Assembly: GCF_005121165.3 (NCBI RefSeq)
Contig: NZ_CP034413.3
Coordinates: 1,860,001-1,924,000 of the forward strand
DNA length: 64,000 bases
Reading direction: 5' to 3'
Source of the DNA: Dysosmobacter welbionis
GTDB taxonomy: Bacteria; Bacillota; Clostridia; Oscillospirales; Oscillospiraceae
Part shown: positions 1-7,432 of the stretch, piece after piece
How positions within the stretch are numbered: position 1 is the stretch's first letter
Layout of the letters: every line of letters begins with the position of its first letter
Translations under genes and position numbers: made by a program
Notes under the pieces: generated by a model
Told to the model about the DNA's origin: nothing
Databases searched by the model: none
What the model saw: the letters and a program-made list of their open reading frames with translations, nothing else

Positions 1-1
1 C

Positions 2-529
2 GGGACGCTGCACCTGCCCGCCCGGTTCCAGCTGGTGTGCGCCATGAACCCCTGTCGGTGCGGCTGGCGAGGGCACCCCTCCGGGCGGTGTACCTGCTCG
101 GACCGGGAGGTGGCCAAGTATGTGGAGAAGATCTCCGGCCCCCTGCTGGACCGGATCGATCTCCACGTCAGCGTTCCCGCGGTGGAATACGCATCCATGC
201 GGCGGAAAGAGACTCCGGAGAGCTCCGCCGATGTGAAGTGCCGGGTGGACGCGGCCCGGGCTGTCCAGACCGCCCGCTTTGCCGGCACCGGCGTCACCTG
301 CAACGCCCACATGACCGCCCCCATGATCGGGCAGTTCTGCCGCCTGGACCACGCCGGCGATGCGCTGATGAAGTCCGCCTTCGAGCGGATGGGCCTCACC
401 GCCCGGTCCCATGATCGGATTCTGCGGGTAGCCCGGACCATCGCGGACCTGGACGGTGCGGCGGACATCAGGCCGGAGCATCTGGCAGAGGCCATCCAGT
501 TCCGGAATACCGATATTTTGAAGGGATAA
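2..529 (+). CDS. comM: ComM/YifB-family Mg-chelatase-like ATPase, C-terminal part (5' end outside window)
   Basis: Open from the first bases of the window, so only the last 175 or so residues are present. It reads FQLVCAMNPCRCGW, then an Arg/Cys-rich knuckle (CRCG...RCTC), then ISGPLLDRIDLHV, and ends with the helical motif RILRVARTIADL and HLAEAIQFR. All are hallmarks of the C-terminal half of YifB/ComM, an AAA+ protein related to Mg-chelatase subunits. In naturally transformable bacteria ComM acts as a hexameric branch-migration helicase during recombination. The Walker A region lies upstream of the window. The gene converges on the small membrane-protein gene at 678-920. Family call is firm; the biological role in this organism is inferred. 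Confidence 0.93.
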   Translation, partial: GTLHLPARFQLVCAMNPCRCGWRGHPSGRCTCSDREVAKYVEKISGPLLDRIDLHVSVPAVEYASMRRKETPESSADVKCRVDAARAVQTARFAGTGVTCNAHMTAPMIGQFCRLDHAGDALMKSAFERMGLTARSHDRILRVARTIADLDGAADIRPEHLAEAIQFRNTDILKG

Positions 530-622
530 CCGGGTCCCCGCCGCAGCCCAGCGCAGCGGACTTTACGGGGGCAAGGCGGAAGCCATTCCGTTCCGGAACC
601 GGACATTCCCAAAGGATCAGAA

Positions 623-655
623 AACCAGGCGGCCCCGGAATGGGGCCGCCTGGTT
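623..655 (-). terminator. Rho-independent terminator of the 80-aa membrane protein gene
   Basis: A 14-bp stem (AACCAGGCGGCCCC and its complement) closes a 5-nt loop. Read on the minus strand it is followed by TTTTCTGA, so it terminates the gene at 678-920. It sits between two converging genes and may also stop comM transcripts. Confidence 0.75.
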
Positions 656-677
656 CACTGTGGCGGAAATAACGTGG

Positions 678-920
678 TCAGTGCCGGTTCCAGAGAAGCA
701 GGGCCGCCAGCAGCGGCACTCCCAGAAGCACCGCTGCCAATATTATGGCGAAGATCCGGGCCCTTTTGCGGAACCCCTCCGGCGAGTAATCCATATCTCC
801 CTTTTTCAGGCGGTGCAGCCAGAACGTGTTCAGGCCCCAGATCACCAGGCCGATCACCGGTACGATCACAAAAACCGAAAACCATCCGTCTCCGTTGGAA
901 CCATAATACAGCGGGCTCAT
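678..920 (-). CDS. Small two-helix membrane protein, function unknown
   Basis: 80 residues. The ATG at 920 was chosen because AAGGAGG lies about ten bases upstream; an earlier in-frame ATG at 944 has no such site. The protein has two hydrophobic helices, residues about 12-34 (FSVFVIVPVIGLVIWGL) and about 56-78 (IFAIILAAVLLGVPLLAALL), separated by a basic loop (HRLKKGD, RKRAR). This suggests both helices span the membrane with the loop in the cytoplasm. No family is recognised. It starts about 40 bases downstream of the flavoprotein gene's stop on the same strand, so the two may be co-transcribed. Confidence 0.7.
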   Translation of the reverse strand: MSPLYYGSNGDGWFSVFVIVPVIGLVIWGLNTFWLHRLKKGDMDYSPEGFRKRARIFAIILAAVLLGVPLLAALLLWNRH

Positions 921-960
921 TCTCCAGATTCCTCCTTCCGCCAATCGCCGACTCTCCTCT

Positions 961-1587
961 TTACCGGATGAAGTTCATCATGGGACGGGGCGTGCTCTCC
1001 GGCACAGGGACCCTGCTCTCCGCCAGCACCTTCACCATCCAGGCCATATCCCGGCCCAGGCGGGCGGCCACCTCCATGCCCTCCTCGTCTTTCAGGGCCT
1101 CGCCGGGGTCCGCGCCGTGTACGGCGCCCCAGTAGTCGGAGGTGACGATGACCATCTCCATGGCATCCATGGTGCCCAGCAGCTGCTGATACGTCTCCAT
1201 GCCGCCGCTGCGGCGCAGGGTGCACAGGGCGCCCCCCACCTTGTGGTGGAGCTGATTCACCCCGCAGCCCGCCGCCAGCATCAGCCGGTCCAGCACGCAC
1301 TTCATATTGCCGGAAATACCGCCGTGATACACCGGAGCTGCCAGCAGGATGCCGTCCGCCTCGATGCAGGCGGCGATGATGTCGTTGACCATATCGTCGG
1401 TCTGGACACACCGGAGGCTGCCGGTGTTCAGGCAGTGGTAGCAGGCCATGCAGGGATGGACCTTCGCCCCGGGCTGGAACACCTGGAACTCCACCCCGGC
1501 GGCCTCCACCTCCCGCCGGACCACCTCCAGCACCTGGGCGGTGTTGCCGTTCTTTCTGGGACTGCCGTTGATGGCCACGATCTTCAT
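961..1587 (-). CDS. Flavodoxin-fold NAD(P)H-dependent oxidoreductase (iron-sulfur flavoprotein-like)
   Basis: 208 residues, starting at the ATG at 1587, eight bases after GGAGGGG; an upstream ATG at 1602 overlaps that ribosome site and is disfavoured. The N-terminus MKIVAINGSPRKNGNT is the FMN phosphate-binding loop of NADPH-dependent FMN reductases. Residues about 45-60 contain a cysteine run, CMACYHC with a further Cys about ten residues on, as in iron-sulfur flavoproteins and many clostridial flavodoxin-like reductases. The motif APVYHGGISG follows the usual flavin-contact pattern. It is a cytoplasmic electron-transfer enzyme with unknown substrate. A second flavoprotein of the same fold starts at 63808. 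Confidence 0.85.
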   Translation of the reverse strand: MKIVAINGSPRKNGNTAQVLEVVRREVEAAGVEFQVFQPGAKVHPCMACYHCLNTGSLRCVQTDDMVNDIIAACIEADGILLAAPVYHGGISGNMKCVLDRLMLAAGCGVNQLHHKVGGALCTLRRSGGMETYQQLLGTMDAMEMVIVTSDYWGAVHGADPGEALKDEEGMEVAARLGRDMAWMVKVLAESRVPVPESTPRPMMNFIR

Positions 1588-1676
1588 AAACTTCCCCTCC
1601 ATAATTTGGTTTCCCCCTGTTGTCCCTCCATTATAGCAGAGGGCTGGACGGCGGGCAAGAGCTCCTTTTCCCCCAT

Positions 1677-1704
1677 AAAAAGAGACGCCCTGACGGGCGT
1701 CTCT
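1677..1704 (-). terminator. Terminator of the PepSY protein gene
   Basis: A perfect 10-bp stem (AGAGACGCCC) with a four-base loop lies between the flavoprotein start and the PepSY gene stop. On the minus strand it is followed by a T-run (TTTTTAT). The opposite side has only TTT. Confidence 0.8.
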
Positions 1705-1722
1705 TTGGGGCTCTGGGGAAGA

Positions 1723-2538
1723 TCACCAGCGGTCGTTGTCGATGTCCCGGCTGAAGATGGTCCCGGTGACGGCGTCGATCTCAAATTCGTACTCGGTCCA
1801 GCCGTTGCGGATCTCGACTTCATACTGCGCCCGGCCGTCATCCCAGTCAAACTGGCACTTCACCACCGTGGAGCCGCTGGGCGTCTCCGCCAGGGCGATC
1901 TGCTGGGCCCGCTCTGCGGTGATATAGTCACCGCTGGAAGAGTTGCTGCCGTTCCCGGAGGGGCGGCTGGTGCCGTTGTTCCAGATCTGGAAATTCTCCA
2001 GCTCCCGATCGGAGCTGAGGATGGCGCCGGTGACGGCGTCGATGTCGTAGTCATATTCGGTGGTGCCGCTGTAAAACTCCACCTCATACTTCATCCGGCC
2101 GTCATCCCAGTCCAGGTTGGCCCGCAGGAACACGGCGTTGGCCTCTTTGACACCGGCGTCATTCAGGGCGATCTGCTTGGCCCGGTCGGCACTGATATAG
2201 TTGCCGGAGGCGGAAGAGGCGCCCTGCTGGCTGGCGGTCCGGTCCGCGGTGGTCAGCTGGACCGTGCGGGTGGCCGAGTTGAAGGACACGTCCATACCCA
2301 TGGCCTCGCTGATGGCCCGGACGGGGACATAGGTGGTGCCGTTGTAGAGGAACACGGGGACCTGCTTTCCGGCGGCATCCCGCGGGGTGAATCTGGCGCC
2401 GTTGAGGGTGATGCCGATGCCGTCCTCCACCTGGATGCTGCGCTTGGAGGTGGCGGTGGCCGTGACGCACAGTGCTGCGATCAGGACCGTCAGGACCAAA
2501 CCGGAGCCGAAGCCCTTCCAGAAACCGTTCTGCTTCAT
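1723..2538 (-). CDS. Secreted PepSY-domain protein with copper-amine-oxidase-like N-terminal domain
   Basis: 271 residues. Residues 8-30 form a signal anchor (GSGLVLTVLIAALCVTATA). Residues about 33-95 match the copper amine oxidase N-terminal/stalk-like domain common in Gram-positive exported proteins (ITLNGARFTP, YVPVRAISEAMGMDV). Two PepSY repeats follow, each with the pattern WDDGRxxYEVE...YDYDIDAVTGAIL, at about 115-185 and 205-265, joined by a Ser/Gly-rich linker. PepSY domains are proposed protease inhibitors or calcium/ligand sensors at the cell surface. The gene is divergent from thiI. The exact role is unknown. Confidence 0.85.
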   Translation of the reverse strand: MKQNGFWKGFGSGLVLTVLIAALCVTATATSKRSIQVEDGIGITLNGARFTPRDAAGKQVPVFLYNGTTYVPVRAISEAMGMDVSFNSATRTVQLTTADRTASQQGASSASGNYISADRAKQIALNDAGVKEANAVFLRANLDWDDGRMKYEVEFYSGTTEYDYDIDAVTGAILSSDRELENFQIWNNGTSRPSGNGSNSSSGDYITAERAQQIALAETPSGSTVVKCQFDWDDGRAQYEVEIRNGWTEYEFEIDAVTGTIFSRDIDNDRW

Positions 2539-2684
2539 TGTTCATTCTCCTTTTCATGTTCTGCATTCGGCGGGTCTCTCCCGCCCCTTCTGCACCATTA
2601 ACGGCGCCAGAAGAGGTTTTATTGCACCGTGCGGAAAATTTTTTTATTTTTTTCGCGCCGCTGGCCCTTCCCTACAAAACAGGC

Positions 2685-2713
2685 TTTCTATTCCCGGAAA
2701 AATGCGCTATAAT
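2685..2713 (+). promoter_or_regulatory. Candidate promoter of thiI
   Basis: A consensus TATAAT (2708-2713) is preceded by a 17-base spacer and a poor -35 box, TTTCTA (2685-2690). It lies 40 bases before the thiI start, in an AT-rich stretch shared with the divergent PepSY gene. Confidence 0.5.
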
Positions 2714-2754
2714 AGGGGCCGATATTCCAAACTGTTCTGATATGGAGGTCCGTT

Positions 2755-3966
2755 ATGATGAATGCTTCCCCTGCCCCGCAGGAGATCTTTTTGCTGAAAC
2801 TGGGCGAGGTGGTCCTGAAGGGACAGAATCGCCAGTCCTTTGAGGACAAGCTGCTGGCCAACGTCCGCCGCCGGGTGAAAAACTGCGGCAGCTTCCAGTG
2901 CTCCCTCCGGCAGAGCACCATCTACGTGGAGCCCCAGGGAGAGGACTGCGATATGGAGGCCGCCTGGGACGCCTGCCGCCAGGTGTTCGGCATTGCCGCC
3001 GTGGCCCGGGCCGTGCCCTGTGAAAAGACAGTGGACGCCATTGTGGAGGCCGCCCGGACCTATCTGGCGGACGCCTTTGCCGTTGCGAAGAGCTTCAAGG
3101 TGGAGAGCAAGCGGGCAGACAAGATGTTTCCCATGAACTCCATCCAGCTGAGCCAAGCTGTGGGCGGCGATCTGGCGGAGCTGTTCCCCCATGTGGCGGT
3201 GGATGTCCACACTCCCGATCTGACAGTATTTGTGGAGATCCGGGAGAAGTACGCCTATGTTCATACTCCCTCTGTTCCCGGCGCGGGCGGCCTGCCCATC
3301 GGCATGGGCGGCCGGGCGGTGAGCCTGCTCTCCGGCGGCATCGACTCCCCGGTGTCCTCCTGGATGATGGCCCGCCGGGGCGTGGAGCTGGAGATGGTCC
3401 ACTTTGTCTCCCCGCCCTACACCTCCCAGCAGGCCCAGGACAAAGTACTGGAGCTGGCCCGGCTGCTGACTGCCTGGACCGGGCGGCTGCTGGTCCACAT
3501 CGTCCCCTTCACGGAGATCCAGGAGGAGATCCGGCGGAACTGCCCGGAGGAGTACTTCACCCTCATTATGCGCCGGTTCATGATGCGCATCGCCGAGGCC
3601 ATCGCCAGGAAGGCCAACGCCGGCGCCCTGGTCACCGGCGAGTCCCTGGGCCAGGTGGCCAGCCAGACCATGCTGGCCCTGGGGGTCACCGAGGATGTGA
3701 CCTCCCTGCCGGTGCTGCGGCCCCTGATCGGCATGGACAAGGTGGAGATCATCCGCATGTCCCGGGAGATCGGGGTGTTCGACACCTCCATCCTCCCCTA
3801 TGAGGACTGCTGCACGGTGTTCACGCCCCGCCACCCCGCCACCCGGCCCCGGCTGGAAGATGTGCGGCAGGCGGAGGCCGCCCTGGACGTGGAGTCCCTG
3901 GTGCAGAAGGCCCTGGCGGACGAGACCTGGGTGCGGGTGAAGTCCACGGATCCGGCCCGGATCTGA
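2755..3966 (+). CDS. thiI: tRNA sulfurtransferase ThiI (tRNA 4-thiouridine synthase)
   Basis: 403 residues; ATG at 2755 follows TGGAGGT by five bases. An N-terminal ferredoxin-like/THUMP region (about 1-165) is followed by the PP-loop ATP pyrophosphatase motif SGGIDSP at about residue 193, then TGESLGQVASQT and the late Cys pair DCCTVF. ThiI transfers persulfide sulfur to U8 of tRNA and, in some bacteria, feeds the thiazole moiety of thiamine. The protein ends without a rhodanese domain, as in most Firmicutes forms, so sulfur transfer relies on a Cys in the PP-loop half and a partner cysteine desulfurase. No TPP riboswitch is visible upstream, which favours the tRNA role. Confidence 0.96.
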   Translation: MMNASPAPQEIFLLKLGEVVLKGQNRQSFEDKLLANVRRRVKNCGSFQCSLRQSTIYVEPQGEDCDMEAAWDACRQVFGIAAVARAVPCEKTVDAIVEAARTYLADAFAVAKSFKVESKRADKMFPMNSIQLSQAVGGDLAELFPHVAVDVHTPDLTVFVEIREKYAYVHTPSVPGAGGLPIGMGGRAVSLLSGGIDSPVSSWMMARRGVELEMVHFVSPPYTSQQAQDKVLELARLLTAWTGRLLVHIVPFTEIQEEIRRNCPEEYFTLIMRRFMMRIAEAIARKANAGALVTGESLGQVASQTMLALGVTEDVTSLPVLRPLIGMDKVEIIRMSREIGVFDTSILPYEDCCTVFTPRHPATRPRLEDVRQAEAALDVESLVQKALADETWVRVKSTDPARI

Positions 3967-3979
3967 TCCAATCTGTTCC

Positions 3980-4015
3980 CGGCCCCGCCGCCTGTCGCCG
4001 GCGGGGCCGCTGTTT
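3980..4015 (+). terminator. Hairpin between thiI and cinA
   Basis: A perfect 11-bp GC stem with an 8-base loop follows the thiI stop, then TGTTT. It may attenuate rather than fully stop transcription, because cinA begins only about 20 bases later on the same strand. Confidence 0.6.
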
Positions 4016-4033
4016 CAAAAAGGAGGTCTTTCC

Positions 4034-5290
4034 ATGTCACACACCGCGGAGATCATCGCCGTCGGCACAGAGATCCTGCTGGGTAACATCGCCAACACCG
4101 ACGCCCAGATGCTCTCTCAGAGCCTGTCCACCCTGGGCGTCAACGTCTTCTGGCACACGGTAGTGGGGGACAACCCTCAGCGCCTGCGGGAGGCTCTGGA
4201 CATTGCCCGGCACCGGGCCGACATCATTCTCACCACAGGCGGCCTGGGTCCTACCTACGACGATCTGACCAAGCAGACCATCTGTGCGGCCTTCGGCCAG
4301 AAGCTGGTGCTGCACGAAGATATTCTGGAGGACATCCGGGCCTTTTATCAGTCCGCCCTCCATGTGCCCATGCCGGAAAACAACACCCAGCAGGCGGAGC
4401 TGCCGGAGGGCTGCACCGTGTTCGACAATCCGGTGGGCACCGCCCCCGGCTGCGCCTTTGAAGCGGACGGCGTCCATGTGCTGATGCTGCCGGGGCCGCC
4501 CCACGAGTGCGAGACTATGCTCCGCCGGTGCGTGGAGCCGTACCTCCGCGCCCTCTCCAAAGAGGTCATCGTCTCCCACGATATCATGACCTTCGGCATG
4601 GGCGAGAGCTCTGTGGACCAGCTGCTCCATGACCGGATGGTCCGCATGGTGAACCCCACCCTAGCCACTTATGCCAAGCCCTGCGAGGTGCGGCTGCGGG
4701 CCACCGCCAAGGCCGCCGGCGCAGAGGAGGCGGAGGCCATGCTCGCCCCGGTGGTGGCAGAGGTCCGCGCGGCTTTGGGAGACTATGTGTACGGCGTGGA
4801 TGTGAAGGGCCTGGAAGCGGTGTGCTTCCAGCTGCTGAAGGAGCGGAATCTCACCCTGTCCACTGCGGAGAGCTGCACCGGCGGCCGGGTGGCGGAGCGG
4901 ATCACTGCCCTGCCCGGCGTCTCCAGCGTGTACCGGGGCGGCGTGGTCAGCTACTGGACCTCTGTCAAGGCGGCGGTGCTGGGCGTGCCCCAGGAAACGC
5001 TGGACCAGTACGGCGCCGTGTCGGAGGAGACAGCCCGGGCCATGGCGGAGGGCGCCCGGCAGATCACCGGGGCAGACATCGCCGTGTCCGTCACCGGCGT
5101 GGCGGGCCCGGACCGGGATGAGCGGGACAACCCGGTGGGGCTGGTGTACATTGGCCTGGCCACGCCGGAGGGCACCTTCTGCCGCCGGACGGACTCCGGC
5201 CGCCGCCGGCGGGACCGCATCCAGGAGCTGGCCGCCAACCACGCTCTGGACGTGGTCCGGCGGTATCTCACCGGCCTGCCCATCGGATAA
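4034..5290 (+). CDS. cinA: CinA-family protein with C-terminal nicotinamide-nucleotide amidase domain
   Basis: 418 residues; ATG at 4034 follows AGGAGGT by seven bases. Residues 1-170 form the molybdopterin-binding-like (MoCF) domain with GTEILLGNIANTDAQ and TTGGLGPTYDD. From about residue 265 the C-terminal CinA/PncC domain shows TAESCTGG at about 277 and the SVTGVAGPD motif. PncC amidases hydrolyse nicotinamide mononucleotide to nicotinate mononucleotide in NAD salvage; the COG1058 half is linked to ADP-ribose pyrophosphatase activity in some members. CinA is competence-induced in streptococci. Here it follows thiI, and a ComM homologue lies nearby, but a competence role is only inference. 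Confidence 0.95.
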   Translation: MSHTAEIIAVGTEILLGNIANTDAQMLSQSLSTLGVNVFWHTVVGDNPQRLREALDIARHRADIILTTGGLGPTYDDLTKQTICAAFGQKLVLHEDILEDIRAFYQSALHVPMPENNTQQAELPEGCTVFDNPVGTAPGCAFEADGVHVLMLPGPPHECETMLRRCVEPYLRALSKEVIVSHDIMTFGMGESSVDQLLHDRMVRMVNPTLATYAKPCEVRLRATAKAAGAEEAEAMLAPVVAEVRAALGDYVYGVDVKGLEAVCFQLLKERNLTLSTAESCTGGRVAERITALPGVSSVYRGGVVSYWTSVKAAVLGVPQETLDQYGAVSEETARAMAEGARQITGADIAVSVTGVAGPDRDERDNPVGLVYIGLATPEGTFCRRTDSGRRRRDRIQELAANHALDVVRRYLTGLPIG

Positions 5291-5356
5291 GCGCGCACCC
5301 AAGGGGGCCTGTGGGGCATATACTGGCCTAGCCCTTCAGAGAGGAGGCTTCTGTAT

Positions 5357-6319
5357 ATGCACTATTCTCAGGGGGATTTCTGTTATCCCCCGTGTTGTAT
5401 CATTCCCACTGTTACGGTGGGCAGCACTGTCACGACACCCCCCGGCACCCGGGCCCGGGTAACCGCCTCGCCCACGCCCTGCGGTGTGGAGCTGGACTTT
5501 GCCATTCCAAGGGGTAATCCGGGCCCGGCTGGACCCCGGGGGCCAATCGGCTGCCAGGGACCGGAAGGGCCTCAGGGGCCGGAAGGACCCCAGGGACCGG
5601 AAGGACCTCAGGGGCCGGAAGGACCTCAGGGGCCGGAAGGACCCCAGGGGCCGGAAGGACCCCAGGGGCCGGAAGGACCTCAGGGGCCGGAAGGACCCCA
5701 GGGACCGGAAGGACCTCAGGGGCCGGAAGGACCCCAGGGGCCGGAGGGACCTCAGGGGCCGCAAGGGCCTCAGGGACCGGAAGGGCCTCAGGGGCCGGAA
5801 GGACCCCAGGGGCCGCAAGGGCCTCAGGGGCCGGAAGGACCTCAGGGCCCACAAGGATTCCAGGGCCCACAAGGACTCCAGGGTCCCCAAGGACCTCAGG
5901 GTCCGTCGGGTATTCCGGCCTATGCGTCTTTTGTCACCTACCAGCAGGAGTTTTTCAACGGCAGCTCAATCTCTTTGAGTGCGGCAGCAACGGATGTGAC
6001 CGGCCACATTGTGCAGGAATCTACCACTCAGCTCCTCCTGCAACCGGGAGTATATCTCATCGCCTACCACTTTGCCGCCAACCTTCTGACCGCCGGATAT
6101 CTTCAAATCACACCGGGCTACGGAGGACGCGGTCATCTGGAGTACGGCGTCTACAATCGGACCGGTATCGACAATACCAGTGTATCCGGCTCTGCCTCTT
6201 TCATCATCTCCGTGGAGGAGGCTACCCGTTTTTCCCTGAACAGCAACAGCAGCGTTACCGTTCGGGACGGCGAAGCCACTCTGGTGATTCTGGCTCTGCA
6301 GCCCAGCAGAGAGGCCTGA
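5357..6319 (+). CDS. Collagen-like repeat protein with BclA/C1q-like C-terminal domain
   Basis: 320 residues; ATG at 5357 follows AGAGGAGG. The N-terminal 50 residues contain PPCC and short Thr/Val runs with no classical signal peptide. About 44 Gly-X-Y triplets follow (residues about 53-185), nearly all alternating GPQ and GPE, with Glu at X/Y providing charge pairs. The last 130 residues are non-repetitive and beta-rich ([14 protein letters not shown]), resembling C-terminal trimerisation domains of BclA-type exosporium or phage-tail collagen-like proteins. Such proteins form triple-helical surface filaments. The export route is not evident. Codon usage in the C-terminal part is less GC-biased than in neighbouring genes. 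Confidence 0.88.
   Translation: MHYSQGDFCYPPCCIIPTVTVGSTVTTPPGTRARVTASPTPCGVELDFAIPRGNPGPAGPRGPIGCQGPEGPQGPEGPQGPEGPQGPEGPQGPEGPQGPEGPQGPEGPQGPEGPQGPEGPQGPEGPQGPEGPQGPQGPQGPEGPQGPEGPQGPQGPQGPEGPQGPQGFQGPQGLQGPQGPQGPSGIPAYASFVTYQQEFFNGSSISLSAAATDVTGHIVQESTTQLLLQPGVYLIAYHFAANLLTAGYLQITPGYGGRGHLEYGVYNRTGIDNTSVSGSASFIISVEEATRFSLNSNSSVTVRDGEATLVILALQPSREA
5551..5910 (+). repeat. 18-bp tandem repeat coding (GPQGPE)n
   Basis: About 18-20 tandem copies of an 18-bp unit resembling GGACCTCAGGGGCCGGAA, varying mainly at the silent third bases (CCC/CCT, GGG/GGA) and by single GAA to CAA codon changes. The repeat is in frame with the collagen-like gene, so copy-number changes would lengthen or shorten the triple helix without breaking the frame. 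Confidence 0.9.
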
Positions 6320-6330
6320 GCTGCGCAAGA

Positions 6331-6368
6331 CCGGGAGACCGCCTGCAGGCGGCCTCCCGGCCCTTTTC
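6331..6368 (+). terminator. Terminator of the collagen-like gene (possibly bidirectional)
   Basis: A long near-perfect hairpin (CCGGGAG / CTCCCGG outside, CCGCC / GGCGG inside) starts twelve bases after the stop codon and is followed by CCCTTTTC on the plus strand. The converging ZIP gene ends just beyond it. Confidence 0.8.
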
Positions 6369-6390
6369 TGCCGGAGTCCAGAGGGCGGTC

Positions 6391-7154
6391 TCAGCCGCCC
6401 AGTGCCACGTCCAGCACCATCATCACCAGGAACCCCATCACAAAACCGCAGGTCCCCGCCCGGCTGTGGGCCTGGGGAATCAACTCCTCCACCACCACGT
6501 ACAGCATCGCTCCGGCAGCAAAACTCAGCAACCAGGGCATCAGCGGGTCCACGCCGGCCGCGGCCAGTGCCGCCAGCACGCCGAACACCGGCTCCACGGC
6601 GCCGGAGAGCATTCCCCCACAAAGGCCCTGGGACGGGACCAGCCGCCCTGCCGCAGGGGCAGAGCCACGGCGGCTCCCTCCGGAAAATTCTGGATGCCGA
6701 TGCCCATGGCCAGGGCCGCCGCCCCGGCAAAGCCCTCCCCTCCGGACACCAGGGCAAAGGCCAGCCCCACCGCCATCCCCTCCGGGACGTTATGTAGGGT
6801 GATGGCTGTCATCAGCAGAGTGGTCTGCCGCCAAGAGGCATCCTGCCAGGTCCGGTCCCGCCGCAGATGGGGCAGCAAGGCATCCAGAGCGGACAGGAAG
6901 ACCACGCCCAACAGCATTCCGCCCGCGGCGGGCAGCCAGTCCGGCAGCGCCCCCTCTGCGGCCCGGTCGATGGCCGGCAGCAGCAGGCTCCACACGGAGG
7001 CCGCCGTCATGACTCCAGCAGCAAAGCCCAGCAGGGTCTTTTGAAAGTGGGGCCGGGGTTCCCCGGCGAAAAAAAACACCATGGCCGCGCCCAGAGCGGT
7101 CATCAAAAATGTGAAGCCCGTACCCAGGGCCGCCCAGCCAAGAGACTGCAGCAT
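6391..7154 (-). CDS. ZIP-family metal transporter, reading frame broken once
   Basis: Predicted start ATG at 7154 (MLQSLGWAALGTG). The protein has eight hydrophobic helices. The central motifs TAITLHNVPEGMAVG and IGIQNFPEG are the histidine/glutamate metal-binding signatures of ZIP (ZupT/GufA-like) transporters importing zinc or other divalent metals. The frame is interrupted at the five-C run 6614-6618: adding one base there joins ...PRAFVG to GMLSGAVEPVFGVL and restores the last two or three helices to the stop at 6391 (about 254 residues in total). Either a real frameshift or a homopolymer consensus error; the same defect occurs in several genes in this window. Confidence 0.85.
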
Positions 7155-7237
7155 AGCACCAACGCCTTTTCTCTGATTCAGGCGGAACACCGCCCGTATG
7201 CCAGTATAAGCGGCAGGACTTCCCGGCGTGACAGGGC

Positions 7238-7266
7238 TTGCATCCGGGGACGATGTGTGATATGGT
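7238..7266 (+). promoter_or_regulatory. Promoter of the guanine riboswitch-guaD transcript
   Basis: TTGCAT (7238-7243), a 17-base spacer and TATGGT (7261-7266). The predicted start near 7273 is about ten bases before the riboswitch P1 stem. Confidence 0.6.
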
Positions 7267-7283
7267 ATAGGCAGCAGGAAAAG

Positions 7284-7347
7284 CTCATATAAGTTCGCTG
7301 TCATGGCGCGAACGTCTCTACGGAGCCGCCGAAGGCTCTTCTATGAG
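7284..7347 (+). ncRNA. Guanine-class purine riboswitch aptamer
   Basis: The 64-base element shows the complete purine aptamer plan. P1 is CTCATA (7284-7289) with TATGAG (7342-7347). P2 is GTTCGC with GCGAAC, around a loop containing ATGG. J2/3 is GTCTCTAC, close to the consensus NUNUCUAC. P3 is GAGCC with GGCTC around GCCGAA. The loop pair GG (L2) and CC (L3) can make the conserved kissing contact. The ligand-reading base of J3/1 is C (7341), which in this family selects guanine (U would select adenine). It lies 85 bases before guanine deaminase. The downstream leader has an imperfect stem before CTTCTTTTCT that could be the expression-platform terminator. Confidence 0.9.
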
Positions 7348-7432
7348 TGTCTGTTGGAAGGGGCCATCCCCTGCCGGCAGGCGCTTCTTTTCTGTCTGAA
7401 AAATCCGGAACGGAAACAAAAGGAGATTTGCC

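Noticed and set aside
2720-2755. TPP riboswitch before thiI
   Set aside because: The leader is only about 40 bases and has none of the conserved TPP stems.
5551-5910. Tandem 18-bp repeat as a CRISPR-like array
   Set aside because: There are no spacers; the units are contiguous and in frame, coding Gly-X-Y triplets.
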